A stretch of DNA of 64,000 nucleotides from Brachypterus glaber (taxonomy: Eukaryota; Arthropoda; Insecta; Coleoptera; Kateretidae): assembly GCA_958510825.1 (NCBI GenBank), contig OY294046.1, forward strand, positions 44,249,794-44,313,793. The letters run 5' to 3'. The position numbers and the translations under genes are program-made. The stretch's first letter is position 1, and each line of letters starts with the position of its first letter. Of the stretch, positions 1 through 11,156 are shown piece after piece. Below the pieces are notes generated by a model. That model was not told the origin of the DNA, made no database searches, and saw only the letters and a list, made by a program, of their open reading frames with translations.

Positions 1-9
1 AAACTAGAT

Positions 10-246
10 CTTGGTTCTAAAAGGGCCAATGTCACTTTGTCAACAGCGGCGTTTTCAAAATATTACATCAGAGTTGACCGTCAACTGTTGACGTGAAAAC
101 GCTGCTATTAAAAAATTGACATTGACCCTTTTAGAATAAGTTGACCAGAATTTATCCCCGGAAAACCGAGAACAGGCATTGTAGTTTTACTCAGAAACGT
201 GTAAACTAAAAAAAAATACGTAAAAATGTCCTATTTTAGAACCAAG
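10..246. mobile_element. Foldback MITE-like element
   Basis: The outer ends are inverted copies of CTTGGTTCTAAAA (start) and TTTTAGAACCAAG (end). A second inner inverted pair, AAAAGGGCCAATGTCA against TGACATTGACCCTTTT, makes the left 130 bp fold on itself. No reading frame is present. The inner hairpin closely resembles the element at 2808-2929 (shared AAAAGGGCCAAT and GCAGCGTTTTCAAAA-type blocks), so both belong to one non-autonomous family. The target duplication is not clear. Confidence 0.6.
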
Positions 247-360
247 CCACATATGTCAGGTCAACAGCTTGCCGAGATGAAAGGACAACTATAATTCATA
301 TGACATCATACTTGCATAATATAATTTTTTTTAACTAAATACCTTGATTCATACACCATC

Positions 361-600
361 TTCTTACTTTCTCATAAAAGAAAGTATTGCGATAGGAAAA
401 CAATCAATTTTTTTTGCTTAAATCATCTTATTTTTTTCCGAAAAAAAAATCAAAATAAGCAACAAAAAAAATTTGTTCGGTCTGTATACAGACTAACATA
501 TATGTTAGTCAACAGATCTATGTGTCTGTCAGTCTGTATCCACGATAAATTAAGAACGTTTTGAGCTAGCGACTTGAAATTTGGTATGCAGATGTATTTT
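361..600 (+). repeat. Dispersed repeat family A, partial copy
   Basis: Starts with the imperfect palindrome ACTTTCTCATAAAAGAAAGT, then A/T runs, then a GTCTGT-rich tract (about 478-540), then a block reading CACGATAAATTAAGAACG and GACTTGAAATTTGGTATGCA. The same order of blocks recurs at 35340, 43085, 48540 and 56900 (plus) and 2150, 12480 (minus), so this is one copy of an interspersed family. No protein is encoded. Confidence 0.6.
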
Positions 601-800
601 TATATTCTTATAAGTAGGGATCAACCGATATGGATTTTTTTGCCGATACCGATAATCGGCCGATACCGATATGGACGTTGCCGATATGCCGATATATATC
701 GGCATATTAATTATGAATAAAACAGTGATTAAAAAAAACTACATGTAAATGTAAATGTAAATTTTCAAAAATGGAATATAAATACAATATAATATACAGA

Positions 801-1450
801 GTGGTCCAAAAGTCACCCACCTTAACTTTTTAACGTGTTTCAAACTTAAAGGATTTAAATAAAACAACTCAAACTATCTTTTTGGATATATTTGATATTT
901 TCAGCTTTTAAAATGTGGGCATGGGAGCATAAGGGGCATTTTTTAAATTAAAAGGGGGATCGTGTGGTAAATCATTTTAAGCTTATAAAATTTTCTATTT
1001 GACAACATATTTTTTTTATTTTTTAGGGGTTTAAAACAGGGTTGAAAATGGGAATTTCTTTAAAAAAATTAATCAGTTTTTGAAAAATGGTTAATTTCAT
1101 GATCATGCAACAATGCAAATAAGTAAATTATACTTTTAAACCAATTTTAAATAATATAAATAAAATTTTACAACAAAAATCTTTAAAAATTGTATTTTTT
1201 AGGAAAAAAAATAAAAAAATAAAAAGTTGAAATTTTTTTTTAAAAAATAAATATATATAGGATGTGATTTATCACACGACCCCCTTCTCATTAAAAAAAA
1301 ATCCCTCTTATACCCCCCTGGCCACATTTTAAAAGCTAAATATATCGAATATATGTCAAAAGATAGTTTAAGTTGTCTTATTTCCAAGTTTGAAAACGGT
1401 ATCAAAAGTCGTTCAAAAGTTAAGAAGGGGGGGTGACTTTTGGACCGCAC
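801..1450. mobile_element. Nested long-TIR element, family B
   Basis: Begins GTGGTCCAAAAGTCACCC and ends GGGTGACTTTTGGACCGCAC; the arms remain alignable for roughly 240 bp, including blocks CTTTTAAAATGTGG and GGGTCGTGTG near the inner edge of each arm. It sits inside the hAT-type element, so it inserted later. Related partial copies are at 17955-18170 and 27652-28160. No coding capacity; the minus-strand open frame over 1199-1450 is just the arm sequence. Confidence 0.7.
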
Positions 1451-1527
1451 AAGTAGTACATAATATGTATAATATATTAATATCGATTAATATCATATAA
1501 TTATTTTATACATATTGTGTACTACTT
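1451..1527. repeat. 77-bp inverted repeat
   Basis: AAGTAGTACATAATATGTAT at the left is mirrored by ATACATATTGTGTACTACTT at the right around an AT-rich centre containing ATCGAT. It lies between the nested family B element and the right end of the hAT-type element and may be part of the latter's interior. Confidence 0.6.
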
Positions 1528-1870
1528 ATTAATTACCATTTGCCAATATGCCGATATGGACTTTCATATCGGCCGATAACCGATATAGGGAATTTTTGCC
1601 GATATTGCCGATATCATATCGGTATCGGTCGATCCCTACTTATAAGTTTATTTGAGCAAAATCGGTTGGAAGGAAAATTTTGTTTTGGTCGTATTTTTTT
1701 AATACTTACAACAGAAGAAAAATTTAAAAACCACATAAAACGTTAATTAAAACTACACATAAAATGTTTTCATCATTTCAAAATATAAAAAAACAAGCCG
1801 TAAACATATTTAATGCTACGCATTCCATTATATATTATTCACAGGAAATGGTATATTGCATTTTCCCAAA

Positions 1871-1875
<5 letters not shown>

Positions 1876-1922
<47 letters not shown>
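1876..1922. repeat. (TA)n microsatellite
   Basis: About 23 uninterrupted TA units, followed by A/T homopolymer-rich low-complexity DNA to about 2140 in which no gene is visible. Confidence 0.9.
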
Positions 1923-1929
<7 letters not shown>

Positions 1930-2149
1930 AAAATAAAAAAATGATCTTTTTTTGAAAAACAAACAAAAAATCTTAAAAAAATCGAAAAAAACTTTCAAAA
2001 ATTTTCAATTTTTTTTTATTTTCTTTTTGCGAAAAACGAAAAAAAATCAATTTTTTTTTAATTTTCAAAAATTTTAATTTTTTATTTTCTTTTTGCGAAA
2101 AACAAAAAAAAAATTTTGAAAATGATTTTTATTTTTAAAAAATTTTTAA

Positions 2150-2390
2150 CCCACCATAACTTTTTTGTTTTTGGTGGGATTACTTTGAAAAACAATAGGG
2201 ATATTCCCCTTATAGAACTTGAATTTTCCTGAAAATTTCCAGTTGATCGGATAATTCGTTCCAGATGGAGTTATCGTGTCTACAAAAATCGTGACATCGG
2301 ACAGACAGACAATTTTAAAGTTTTTTATTTTTTCATGAAACATATTTGTATCCAATAGTTTTTTGTCCAGGACGTTTTTTGATGATTTTG
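2150..2390 (-). repeat. Dispersed repeat family A copy (CCACC-AAAAAC subtype)
   Basis: Read on the minus strand it has GTCTGTCTGTCCGATGTCAC, then ACACGATAACTCCATCTGG, then AAAGTAATCCCACC and AAAAACAAAAAAGTTATGG. This order matches the plus-strand copy at 56900-57330 closely, so the two form a subtype. The 69-residue minus-strand frame across it (2146-2355) is not regarded as a gene because it only translates the repeat. Confidence 0.6.
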
Positions 2391-2807
2391 AGAAATTAGA
2401 AACTACCGTATATTATTCTAGCGCAGGCGCTGTGACTAATATAATAAAAAAGAAAATATTTATAATAACTGCGGCAATAAGGGAGACTTCAACAATTTGA
2501 AAAACAGTTGCAGTGGCTTACCATGAAGATGGGGCAAAAAACATTGTACATGTTTTGTTGCTGTTAATACAAAAATACTTTTTTTAATCATTCTAAATGA
2601 AAACTAAAGTAGGGAAAGTTTAAACTTCAAAACAAAAAAAGAATCAATCAAATTCATAAAGTAGTTTTAAAAAATGGCAATTTTTAGGTGGATCAATTTG
2701 TTTGCTCCTTAGTGTAGAACGTAATTTTTTTGGATCATACAATGTTTTCCAGTTCTAGCTGTTCTTAATTATTAGGTAATAATATTAATTACTATTTATT
2801 TATAAAA

Positions 2808-2929
2808 CTGGACCTGAGTATTAAAAGGGCCAATCTCCATTTTTAATTAGCAGCGTTTTCAAAAAAATTACATCAGCGTTAACGCTGCTATTGACAATTG
2901 GAGATGGCCCTTTTAATACTCAGGTCCAG
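2808..2929. mobile_element. 122-bp MITE with long perfect TIRs
   Basis: CTGGACCTGAGTATTAAAAG at the left end is exactly inverted at the right end (CTTTTAATACTCAGGTCCAG); the match continues inward with GGGCCATCTCC/GGAGATGGCCC-type and AGCGTTTTC/AACGCTGCT blocks, so nearly the whole element is one hairpin. Flanked by AAAA on both sides. No reading frame. Related to the inner hairpin of 10-246. Confidence 0.8.
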
Positions 2930-4457
2930 AAAAGTCCAAAACTTATTTGTCAATACTAAATGCGAATTTTGATAATTTTTACCTTTTATACACTGAAAAA
3001 AATGTATCAACTACATAATCATTTATTTTATAATTTTTGTACAAAGAAGTCGATTTTAATTAAAAAACAGTAGTACACCATAAAGAAAGAAACATACGTT
3101 TTTATATTTTTGTATTTATAATTTATCTTCGCTAGCGCTAGCGCACTTTAAGTAGGTAATACCTTTTGATATAATATATCAAAAGATACATATTATGTAC
3201 TTAAAATAAGCATCTCTGTATTTTTCCTCTTTTTACCCGACTTATTATAAGATTACATTGGAGTGACGTCCGTTACTCCGACAGAATTTAAATTTTGTTA
3301 TATTGGTAGCAGTTAAATTGAAAGCTGGGTTATTAAACGAGTCTGGATCATACGGCCGAAGAAATGCTTTTACCCTTCTACTTTATTCTCCAGAGGTTCT
3401 CAATATTTGATTAAAACAATGAATTTCTTATGCATATTATTGTTACACCAGGCGAGCATTTATTATTTAATTAGCTAAAGCTAAATTATTTAGCCTAAAT
3501 ATAATCCTATTTGATTCTTTAAATATATCGACTTCTAAATTCTGAAATATCGTATCTGAAAAATGACCACTTGATAGGTAACGTAAACAAACGCCCCCCC
3601 CCCCATTAAAAAAAAACAAGTAACCAACACAAAACCAACGACCCATTCAAAAAATAACACCAAACCAACACAAAACCAACGTGAACTAACGTTAACGTAA
3701 ACCAACGCCTTCCATTAAAAAATAGTATGTAAATGTCAAAAAATGTACCAATGTCATTAAAAATTTATAAACAAATACAATTTATTTTATAAAAATATAA
3801 TTAATAACGTTTAACGTAACCCATTTAAACTTAAATATTGGAACAATGGCTGCCCATTTAAAAATGGTAGGAAAGTTTAAGATGATGCAAATTATATATA
3901 AAACTACCATGGATGTACTTTTTTTGCTTGAAAACGTGTTACTTCCAAACTAAGCAATGCAGAGACATGAATCAAAAACCAGAAGCTTCTCCTTCTTTCC
4001 AAGTTAAACTAAACTCTGTTTTACATGTTTGGATTTAATTCCGGTGATCTAAAAAACTGAATCCTCTCATAAATCTTTCGTGACTATAATCTCAAAGAGC
4101 AACTTTCCAGAATAAAATGCAATTAGTTGAAATAGAGTAAATAGTTCTAAGGCTATTGGAAATCACATTTGGACCAAACTTAAAGCGGGACACTTTTCTG
4201 AGTTCAGTGTAATAAGTATTGTTATGCAGTACAGTTATATGTAATTATTCTTGTAATAAAATATTGTTCTGATTGAAATTTTATTTGTAATTAATAAAAA
4301 ATTAGGTTGTTGTAGTCGTCTAAAGCAAGCTGCCGCTGGATGGAGTGACCGATAATACCAACTTGACAAACATGACATAGTAGGTGCCTTTTCGGAGTAA
4401 CGGGCCCACTCTCACATTGTCATATGACGTGATTGAAAGAGAAAAATACAGGGGTGT
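2930..4457. other. Intergenic DNA, no gene recognised
   Basis: AT-rich sequence without a supportable reading frame. It holds a palindrome at 3150-3202 (arms CTTTTGATAT/ATATCAAAAG inside longer AAGTA...TACTT arms), a run of about 13 C at 3594-3606, and a CCAACG/AACGTTAACGTAAACCAA block (about 3640-3715) that recurs at 11570-11640. Confidence 0.6.
4280..4285 (-). promoter_or_regulatory. Possible poly(A) signal of the zinc-finger gene
   Basis: AATAAA on the minus strand about 170 bases downstream of the zinc-finger stop codon. Such hexamers are common by chance in AT-rich DNA, so this is only a position-based suggestion. Confidence 0.25.
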
Positions 4458-5674
4458 TCATTTTTGGCATATACATTTTGTGGAACATAAACATTTTTTT
4501 CTATGACTTTTTTCATGGGACACTAAACGCTTCTTAGTTAGAAACCTTTGTGGGCATTCGGTACAAGCATATCGCGCATCACCCGTATGGGTTCTAGTAT
4601 GAACAATTAAATTCGTCTGATGTGCAAACTTTCTATCACAAAATAAACAACTATAAGGCTTTTCTCCCGTGTGGAGTGTCATATGAGAAACTAACCCTCT
4701 TTTATGGGGAAAACTTTTTGGACACTCCGCACACTTAAATTTTCCTTTCGGGTGGGTTTTAATGTGCTCTATCAAAGCACTTTTGTCTGTAAACTTTCTA
4801 TTACATTGATAACACTTATTGTTTTCGTTTTTATGTACGCTCATGTGTTGTTTTATATTCTGTTTCGTTTTAAACGCTTTATTGCAGTGTTCACAGATGA
4901 GGGTTCTTTCATTGCCGTGGATTTGAGTATGTTTGACCAGGCACGATTTTCTATAAAAACTCATATGGCAGTATGAACATTGAAATTGTTTGTCACCAAT
5001 ATGTACAAGTAAGTGGTCTTTCAAATGTGAATTTCTCGTGTATGCTTTACTACAGTATTTACACTTGAAAGGTCTTTTTCCCATATGTGTTCGAAGGTGA
5101 GCTCGAACTGTGCTTATTCTGGGAAAAATATTTAAGCAATATAAACACTGATAATGTATTGGACCTTTTGGCTTCTTTTTAGGTGTGTTTAATACGACGT
5201 CTTGTCGCTCTTCAGATATCTCTTGTTGCTCTTTAGAGACGGTCTTATCCATCTCTCGTTGCTCTTTTAATACCATCTCTTGTTGCTCTTTAAATACTAT
5301 CTCTTGTTGCTTTTTAAATACCGTGTTTTGTAGCCCTTTAAATATTTTATTTGGTAGCGCTTCAGATACATTTTCATTAGGTTCTATCCTTAAAATAATA
5401 TTTCTTTGAATTGCACTTTCCAAATCAGATCTTTCATAAAAATTTTGTAGTTCATTTATTCTATTATTATTTTTAGGTTCATCATTATCTTCAGGCACAC
5501 TTTTAATTTTTATTGGTTCATTTTTATCAAGTTCATCATTTTCGGAGTCACCTCTAATTTCTATTGCTTCATTTTTATTAAGTTCGTCATTATCTTCGTG
5601 TTCACTTTTAATTTTTATTTCTTCATTTAATGGCTCACTTTTAATTTCTATTTCTTTATTTAATGTATCCTTAT
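4458..5674 (-). CDS. C2H2 zinc-finger protein, 3' exon (8 fingers), 5' end missing
   Basis: Likely nuclear DNA-binding transcription factor. Eight consecutive C-x2-C...H-x3-H fingers occupy about 5155-4500; finger starts are YQCLYC, FKCKYC, FQCSYC, LICEHC, NKCYQC, FKCAEC, YSCLFC and YACTEC. The linker before finger 7 is a canonical TGEKP; the others are degenerate (MGKRP, IGDKQ, TGDAR). Upstream of the fingers is a Q/E/K-rich stretch with imperfect repeats of FKEQQEMV, probably coiled, and an acidic region with repeated IKSE-type motifs (EIKSEP, KIKSEH) that fit the psi-K-x-E SUMO consensus. The tail is Cys/Lys-rich (KKCLCSTKCICQK). The open frame runs back to a stop at 5676-5678 without any ATG before the Q/E repeats; the codon at 5496-5498 is GTG. 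So the true start is in an upstream exon; a possible acceptor AG lies at 5675-5676. Insect proteins of this layout often carry an N-terminal ZAD, but none is visible here. No disablement: this is the best host gene of the window. Confidence 0.85.
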
Positions 5675-5679
5675 CTTAG

Positions 5680-5960
5680 AAGTTATATATGGCCACTTTT
5701 TTTATTTCAAAATTCTCTTTTAACAGAGAATTAGTAAAAACCGACATAAATGAATTTTGCTGATTTAGATTAGTATTATACATACTTGTTTTAGTTTTTA
5801 TTCATAAAAATTTAAAACAAATCTTGATGGTGGTTTGTCCCAAATGTGTTTTTATTTTTTTCCAAGTTTTGTATTAAATCATTGGTTCATATTTTCTTAT
5901 TTCTTCTTGTTAATTGTGGCCTGGAAATATTAAAAAAATATATAAAATATTGATATAATA
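5680..5960. other. Upstream flank or intron of the zinc-finger gene
   Basis: AT-rich DNA on the 5' side of the minus-strand zinc-finger exon. I looked for a ZAD-type Cys exon or a start exon between 5680 and 6600 on the minus strand and found none. Confidence 0.4.
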
Positions 5961-6835
5961 TTTAAGCTAGTATTAGATCATATCGTCGGCTTACAAGTAA
6001 AAGGCACTAAGTCACTTTTTTGCAAAAATGGGATTTTAATAGCACTGTAGTTAATTTTTGATGATCTATGTATAGGTTAACCGAACTAACTTCTAGGTGG
6101 ACTTCCAAGGGAGTTACCCACTATACAAAACGCACCAATTTTATTTTGATTAAAATTTTATCTGGCAATAGGCACTAAGTCACTTAGTGCACTTAGTGCG
6201 TTTTACTTGTAGATTATTTTAAATGTTTCTGCACTAAGCGACTTTCTAAAAAGAGTTAATTTATAAAAATATGATTGCTTGAATCATTTATATGATACAA
6301 TATCGCGTTATTTATTGTACTGACAAACGCATTCAAATTTTAACTGATAGATTATTTTAATTTTGCTCTTAAATCCTTGGTTACTACATAAATAACAAGA
6401 ATATAATAAAAAAACTAAAGTTAGCGGCAAGTTCGGAAAACAGCCCTTAGAATTGCACCGTGAAGTGTTTTATCATTAATAATGATTCATTATAATTATT
6501 GACTTTAGGAGATGCTTCTTTGCCGGCACAGCCATTGGCCTCTGAAAACTGTCTTAGTTCTTTCATAGTAAGCAGTTTCATATAATTAATACTAATTAAT
6601 TTTATTCATTTTGGAAACTTTCTTTAAACAATCAAAAAGTCCAAACCCTTCTTTTAAAAATCTAGTTTTTGAAAATGTATGTAAACATTGCAATTTGCGG
6701 TAGTTTTTTTCCAAAAACAATTATTACAAAAATTAAAAAACAACAATGAAAGTTAAATTTGTCAATATCTCAAAACCATGTTTTTGGACTTTTTGCTTGT
6801 AAGCCAACGATATTATGTACTAATACTAGCTTAAA
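5961..6835. mobile_element. Non-autonomous element with ~44-bp TIRs
   Basis: Left end TTTAAGCTAGTATTAG then CGTCGGCTTACAAG; right end CTTGTAAGCCAACG then CTAATACTAGCTTAAA, inverted with a few differences. Near the left end are clustered GCACTAAGTCACTT repeats (about 6007-6240). No transposase. The 80-residue frame at 6759-7001 crosses the right end and is not supported. Confidence 0.6.
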
Positions 6836-7554
6836 TCTGCCCTCCTTCGTTAAACGTCCTAAATACATTTTTTTTTTCATTTTCGACTTATCTGCATATG
6901 TCGGTTGTTTTTTGCCATATTTATCTATTCTCCCAAATAAGAACATCCTAACTTTACTATATTCCTACCAGAATCACTTTCTTACTCGGGAAATTACATA
7001 AATATGGCATAGAACAACCGGTATACCGGGTGAGTTTCAATCCATGTACACCCCCCTAAAATGGGATTGTTTTCAGTCCGATCAAATCAAAAAATTTTGT
7101 AGCTTATATTTCTTAACAAGGGCTACAAAATGGATTACAAAATTATTTTTTTGCACTCTCGGTTTCGCCGGAAACTAAGTTAAATTATTTTTTTTTTAAT
7201 GACAACCCCTGTATATTTTTGCATTTTTAGATCCAGGAAACCAATCATTTTAAAACTTTTTATTTTTTTAGTACGTTTTTTTTTATTTTTTAGATAGATA
7301 CAGTATTTTATTGACCAAGTCAAAGGGCTATCGACCGAGGCCCTTCCGCCCAACATTTTAACAATATATACAGTGCGATTATAAAGTGCCGAACAGTTTG
7401 AAAAGAAAATACTCTTCGTTTGAAGCCACGCCTCTGTTAGAGTTGTGCGCGACAAGCCCATGTGATTGCTACGTACAACAGCTCGGTGGCCAGTAATCGC
7501 ACGGTATATATAAATAAAATTTATAAAATTAAGAATTTTTTCAAAGAATTATGT

Positions 7555-8290
7555 AAAAAAATACTGCTGCCAACAAAATAATACTTTCCTCTATAGGCCT
7601 AGGTTCATTAAAATTAAAAACAAAACAAAATTTAAAAAAAAATAAAAAAAAATCAAAATGGTTTATAAGTTTTTAAGTTTTTCAAAAAAAGTTTCTTTTT
7701 TCGTAAAACGAAAAATAATTAATAAGTTTTTGAAAAAAAATTGTTTTTACACATTTTACCCCCTTACCCCAAACAGATTTTTAAGAAAAACAATCCCAGC
7801 CTAAAACTTTGGATAATCAACCTGTGGTCCAAATTTGAAGTCTTTAGAGTTATCGTGATTACAAGTTTCCCGAACACACAGACCGACCGACAGACAGAAT
7901 TTTTTTGGATATAAAACGTCCGGAAACGTAAAAAATCGTCTAAAAATAAATTCTGTCTGTCGGCGGTCAGTCTGTGTGTTCGGGAAATTTGTGACCACGG
8001 TAACTAGGTAGGTAACTGGAGCTCCAGTTCTAGGCTGGGATGGTTTTTCGTAAAAATTGTGGTGGGTAAGGGGATAAAATGGGGTAAAATTTTTTTTATT
8101 AAAAACATTTTTTTTTAATTTAATTTTCGTTTTACGAAAAAAGATACTTTTTTTGAAAAAAAAAAAAATTTTTTTTGAAAAATTTGAAAAATATTTTGAA
8201 ATTTTTTTTTATTTTTTTTTGTTTTTAATGAACATAAGCCTTTAGAGGAAAGTATTATTTTTTTGGCAGCAGTATTTTTTTATTAATATT
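7555..8290. repeat. Family A repeat arranged as a foldback
   Basis: Two family A copies face each other around 7935. Left arm: CTGCTGCCAACAAAATAATA, then CAATCCCAGCC, CTTTGGATAATCAACC, TTATCGTGATTACAAG, then CGACCGACAGACAGAAT. Right arm is the reverse order: TTCTGTCTGTCGGCGGTCAG, GTGACCACGGTAACT, CTGGGATGG, then TAGAGGAAAGTATTATT and TTGGCAGCAG. The 65-residue minus-strand frame at 7801-7998 is a translation of this tract, not a gene. Confidence 0.65.
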
Positions 8291-8364
8291 AAAAATTTAT
8301 TTTTTTATAAATAAAATCTAATTTATTTGGTAAATGTGGAAAAAATACAAATTTTATGTAAAAA

Positions 8365-8872
8365 CCAAACGTTCCAGGTTCTCGAAAACGTTACGCCGCG
8401 TTAGAGAGGGGGGGGGGGTCAGTTAAAATGTTACGTAACACTTAAAAAATTATAAACCTATAAAATGTTTATTGGATCACGTTTTTAACAATGATTTAGG
8501 CCTAAGATACGGATTCGTTACAAATTTTATTGCACACTGCGTTCACTAAATCCTCTAAACAAAAAAAAAATGAGATGGAAAACCATAGGCAATAACCGGT
8601 TTTCGGTTAACCAGTTGCGGAAATTACGTCAGACCAGTTTTTGGTTAAAATACGGAAGTAATAACCGGTTAAAAACCAGTTTAAACCTTAAAGCAAAATT
8701 TCCCTTCAATTTCTTTACTTTTTGTAAAAAAAAATGTTACGTAACAAAACAAATAGGAGGGGGGTGGGGGTCTTGAAAATGTTACGCCGCGTTACATGGG
8801 GGGGGGGGAATATGGGTCATAAATGGCAAAATTTGCGTTACATAATACTTGAATGTTCCCAAATAGGGATTG
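8365..8872. mobile_element. MITE-like element with GTTACG ends and G-runs
   Basis: Ends contain ACGTTCC...CGTTACGCCGCGTTA on the left and GCGTTACATAATACTTGAA then TGTTCCC on the right; G-runs of 10 or more follow the GTTACGCCGCGTTA blocks. The centre (8585-8690) contains repeated AACCGGTT/ACCAGTTT motifs. The right end matches the ends of the smaller element at 31568-31719. Confidence 0.5.
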
Positions 8873-9565
8873 TCATTTAAAAAAATAAAATTGACTTAGT
8901 TTCCGGCGAAACCGGAAGTGCAAAAAAATAATTTTGTACGACATTTTGTAGCCTTTGTTAAGAAATATAAGCTACAAAAAAATTGCTTTGATCGGGCTGA
9001 AAACAATCCTATTTTAGGGGGTGTACATGGCCTGAAACTCGCCCCGTATGCAGATAAGCCAAAAATAAAAAATGTAGTTAGTTTCTGCCCTGTTTCGTAA
9101 AGAGCTTGCGTAAAACTAACAAAGTCACGGTTAGGGGATTTTGTGGAATCTAGTAAACATAATTTTATTAATTGTCACTGTAGTTCATGGTGTTTTAGAG
9201 ATATTAAATAAAAACTACTTTTGACATAAACCCTTAGGAGGGTTGTATCTCCCTTAGGGCTCATTTCCGGACGAATCTTTATAGGAACTTTTTTGTCTTG
9301 TTTTCACATTGGGAATCTACCATTTTTATTTGATCCACCAATTCTGAATCAGCCTGTATACCTCACATGTTTTGTCAAATCCTTTTATTATAACTCATTT
9401 AGAATTTAAAATATACTACTAATAAAAAAAAGAGCCCATCTCAAATAATATTAATTCTATTTGTCTATACAATTTAACAGGTTTTTACTTTTTTACTTTC
9501 CCCAAAGAAAAGTTTTGTGTTGGTGAAAAAAGTTGAAATTTTTTATTGTACTGACATTTTACTGA

Positions 9566-10980
9566 CCCGACATAGTGTGTGGGAAGTATTTTTTTTTACA
9601 AAAAAAAATGAACAGCTGATTTTCCGTTGTTTTTTATTAGTTTGGGTCTTAGAATAAAGACCAAAAACAAAATAATCATCGTTGGGTTTTTTCAAAAAAG
9701 GCGTAAGTCCATAAAATTACAGGATTTTAATATTTTTTTTCTATTTTGCGACTCTTATAAGCTCATAATTACACGCATTTTGCGTATTCGGTTTTTCTTT
9801 TTTGGTTGGCAACAGACAAAAGCCTATCGCTTGACGTTTTCCGTGCAAATGTCAATGTCAACTTTCTACAAAATTTTGTGTTTAGGTTAATTTTTACCAT
9901 TGCGGCATCGCTAAATCAGGCTGGGTTTATCAATATACAGCTCAAATTAACTGACACATAATTGCCATGGCAACTCCAATTAATATCCAGAATTTGTCCT
10001 TAACCGAGACTTTAACCATTAGATAAAACTTTAAATGCACATTGATAAACTGGCCCTCAGTCATCCATTTAAATGTAAGTTTAAAAAAAAAAATAGAAAA
10101 AATTGTATAAAGCACTCATTTCATAACATACGTTTTTAGCGCACGAGTACAAGTTTAGAAAACGAGCCGGTTGTGGCGAGTTTTCTAAAGTACTTTAATA
10201 TACTATTTCGTCTGTGATACTGTTGTTGTTTCTGTGTATTTTTATGAAGATTTTTTTAATTTAAACCTTAGTTTAGGTTAAATACCTCATATTAACACCA
10301 AAAACAAAAACAAAAAATATTGAGTTTTCTCAAAAAAGTCCACAAAATCACACGATTTTAATTTCTACATATGTGTTTTTTTTTCCTGTGTATACTTTAA
10401 CTTAAGTTAATATTTTATTTTTAGATCAAAAACAAAATAAAATATTTACTGAGTTTTTTAAAAAAGGCATAAGTCCATAAAATAACACGATTTTAATACT
10501 TTTTTAACTTCAGTTTATTTTTGCAGTGTTTAGTTTAGGTTTAGTACTTCATTGTAGATGTCAAATACAAAAAATAAAATAATGCAGTTTTTCAAAAAAG
10601 TCCACAACATAAAAGATTTCATTACGTTTACTATATTGTATATTGTCTTGGATAGATACTTTATTTATGTAGTAATATTTTTTTGTGTGTAAACGTTATA
10701 CATAACATATGTTTAAGGGGTAGTCAGATGGAGGCTTTGGCTAATGCCCCTTCCCCGCACCACAACTATGACCAAATACCATTACTTTCTTTTCCTTTTA
10801 TGTAATAGGAAGGCAAAATATAATACAACTTATCTGAAAATACAATTCAACTCATCCAGTAATTTTGTTTTTGATCTTTTAGACATTTAGACCCAAAAAA
10901 GTCCAAACTATTAAAAAACGATGAAAAATTGGCTGTTCATTTTTTTTTTGTAAAAAAGTTACTTCCCACACACCGTGCCA
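9566..10980. mobile_element. Foldback element with internal ~137-bp repeats
   Basis: Left end ACATAGTGTGTGGGAAGT then AAAAATGAACAGC; right end GCTGTTCATTTTTT then ACTTCCCACACACCGTG, inverted over about 120 bp. Inside, a diverged unit with AAAAAAGGCATAAGTCCATA / AAAAAAGTCCACAAAATCAC followed by ACGATTTTAAT appears near 9690, 10335, 10465 and 10595 (spacing about 130-137 bp between the last three). A smaller MITE sits at 9917-10060. No coding capacity. Confidence 0.55.
9917..10060. mobile_element. Small MITE, GGGTTTATCAAT ends
   Basis: Left AGGCTGGGTTTATCAATATA, right CATTGATAAACTGGCCCT, inverted with few mismatches. A related copy at 23474-23645 shares AACTGACA, AATTACCATGG and CATTGATAAACCCAGCCT. 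Confidence 0.55.
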
Positions 10981-11156
10981 GGGTAATGGTTATGGGTTAT
11001 AGGTTACTTATCAAAAGTTCTCGGCTAGTATTGTTTTCGGCAAACGGCGGTAAACGGCGAGTTACTTTGGACTTTTTGTGTGTCATATCCACTACTGCTC
11101 TCATTTGCCTTTTGGTTCTACAATGTAGGTTCTTCTATTTCTTTACAAGATTTTGA

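Larger units (their letters stand above)
601..1646. mobile_element. hAT-type non-autonomous element (615-1638) with 8-bp target duplication
   Basis: The element begins TAGGGATCAACCGATAT at 615 and ends ATCGGTCGATCCCTA at 1638, inverted copies of one another. It is flanked by a perfect 8-bp direct repeat CTTATAAG (607-614 and 1639-1646), the duplication length made by hAT transposases. Subterminal regions are packed with CCGATA/TATCGG motifs, typical of transposase-binding subterminal repeats. There is no transposase; the interior is mostly a second nested element at 801-1450. It must have been mobilised in trans. Confidence 0.85.
6862..9075. mobile_element. Composite inverted-repeat element with nested insertions
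   Basis: About 165 bp at 7021-7190 is inverted at 8885-9051: shared blocks include CATGTACACCCCC, GGATTGTTTTCAG, TTTGTAGC and TTTCGCCGG/CCGGCGAAA. The outermost 30 bp (ACATTTTT...CTTATCTGCATA, 6862-6900, and its mirror at 9045-9075) are separated from the rest on the left by a short palindrome (6890-7026, GGTTGTT/AACAACC), apparently a later insertion. The interior is filled by a family A foldback (7555-8290) and a GTTACG-type element (8365-8872). No coding capacity. Confidence 0.55.

Noticed and set aside
7801..7998. 65-residue minus-strand protein with QTDRRQTEF
   Set aside because: It translates the GACAGACC-type tract of repeat family A, which occurs in other frames and orientations elsewhere.
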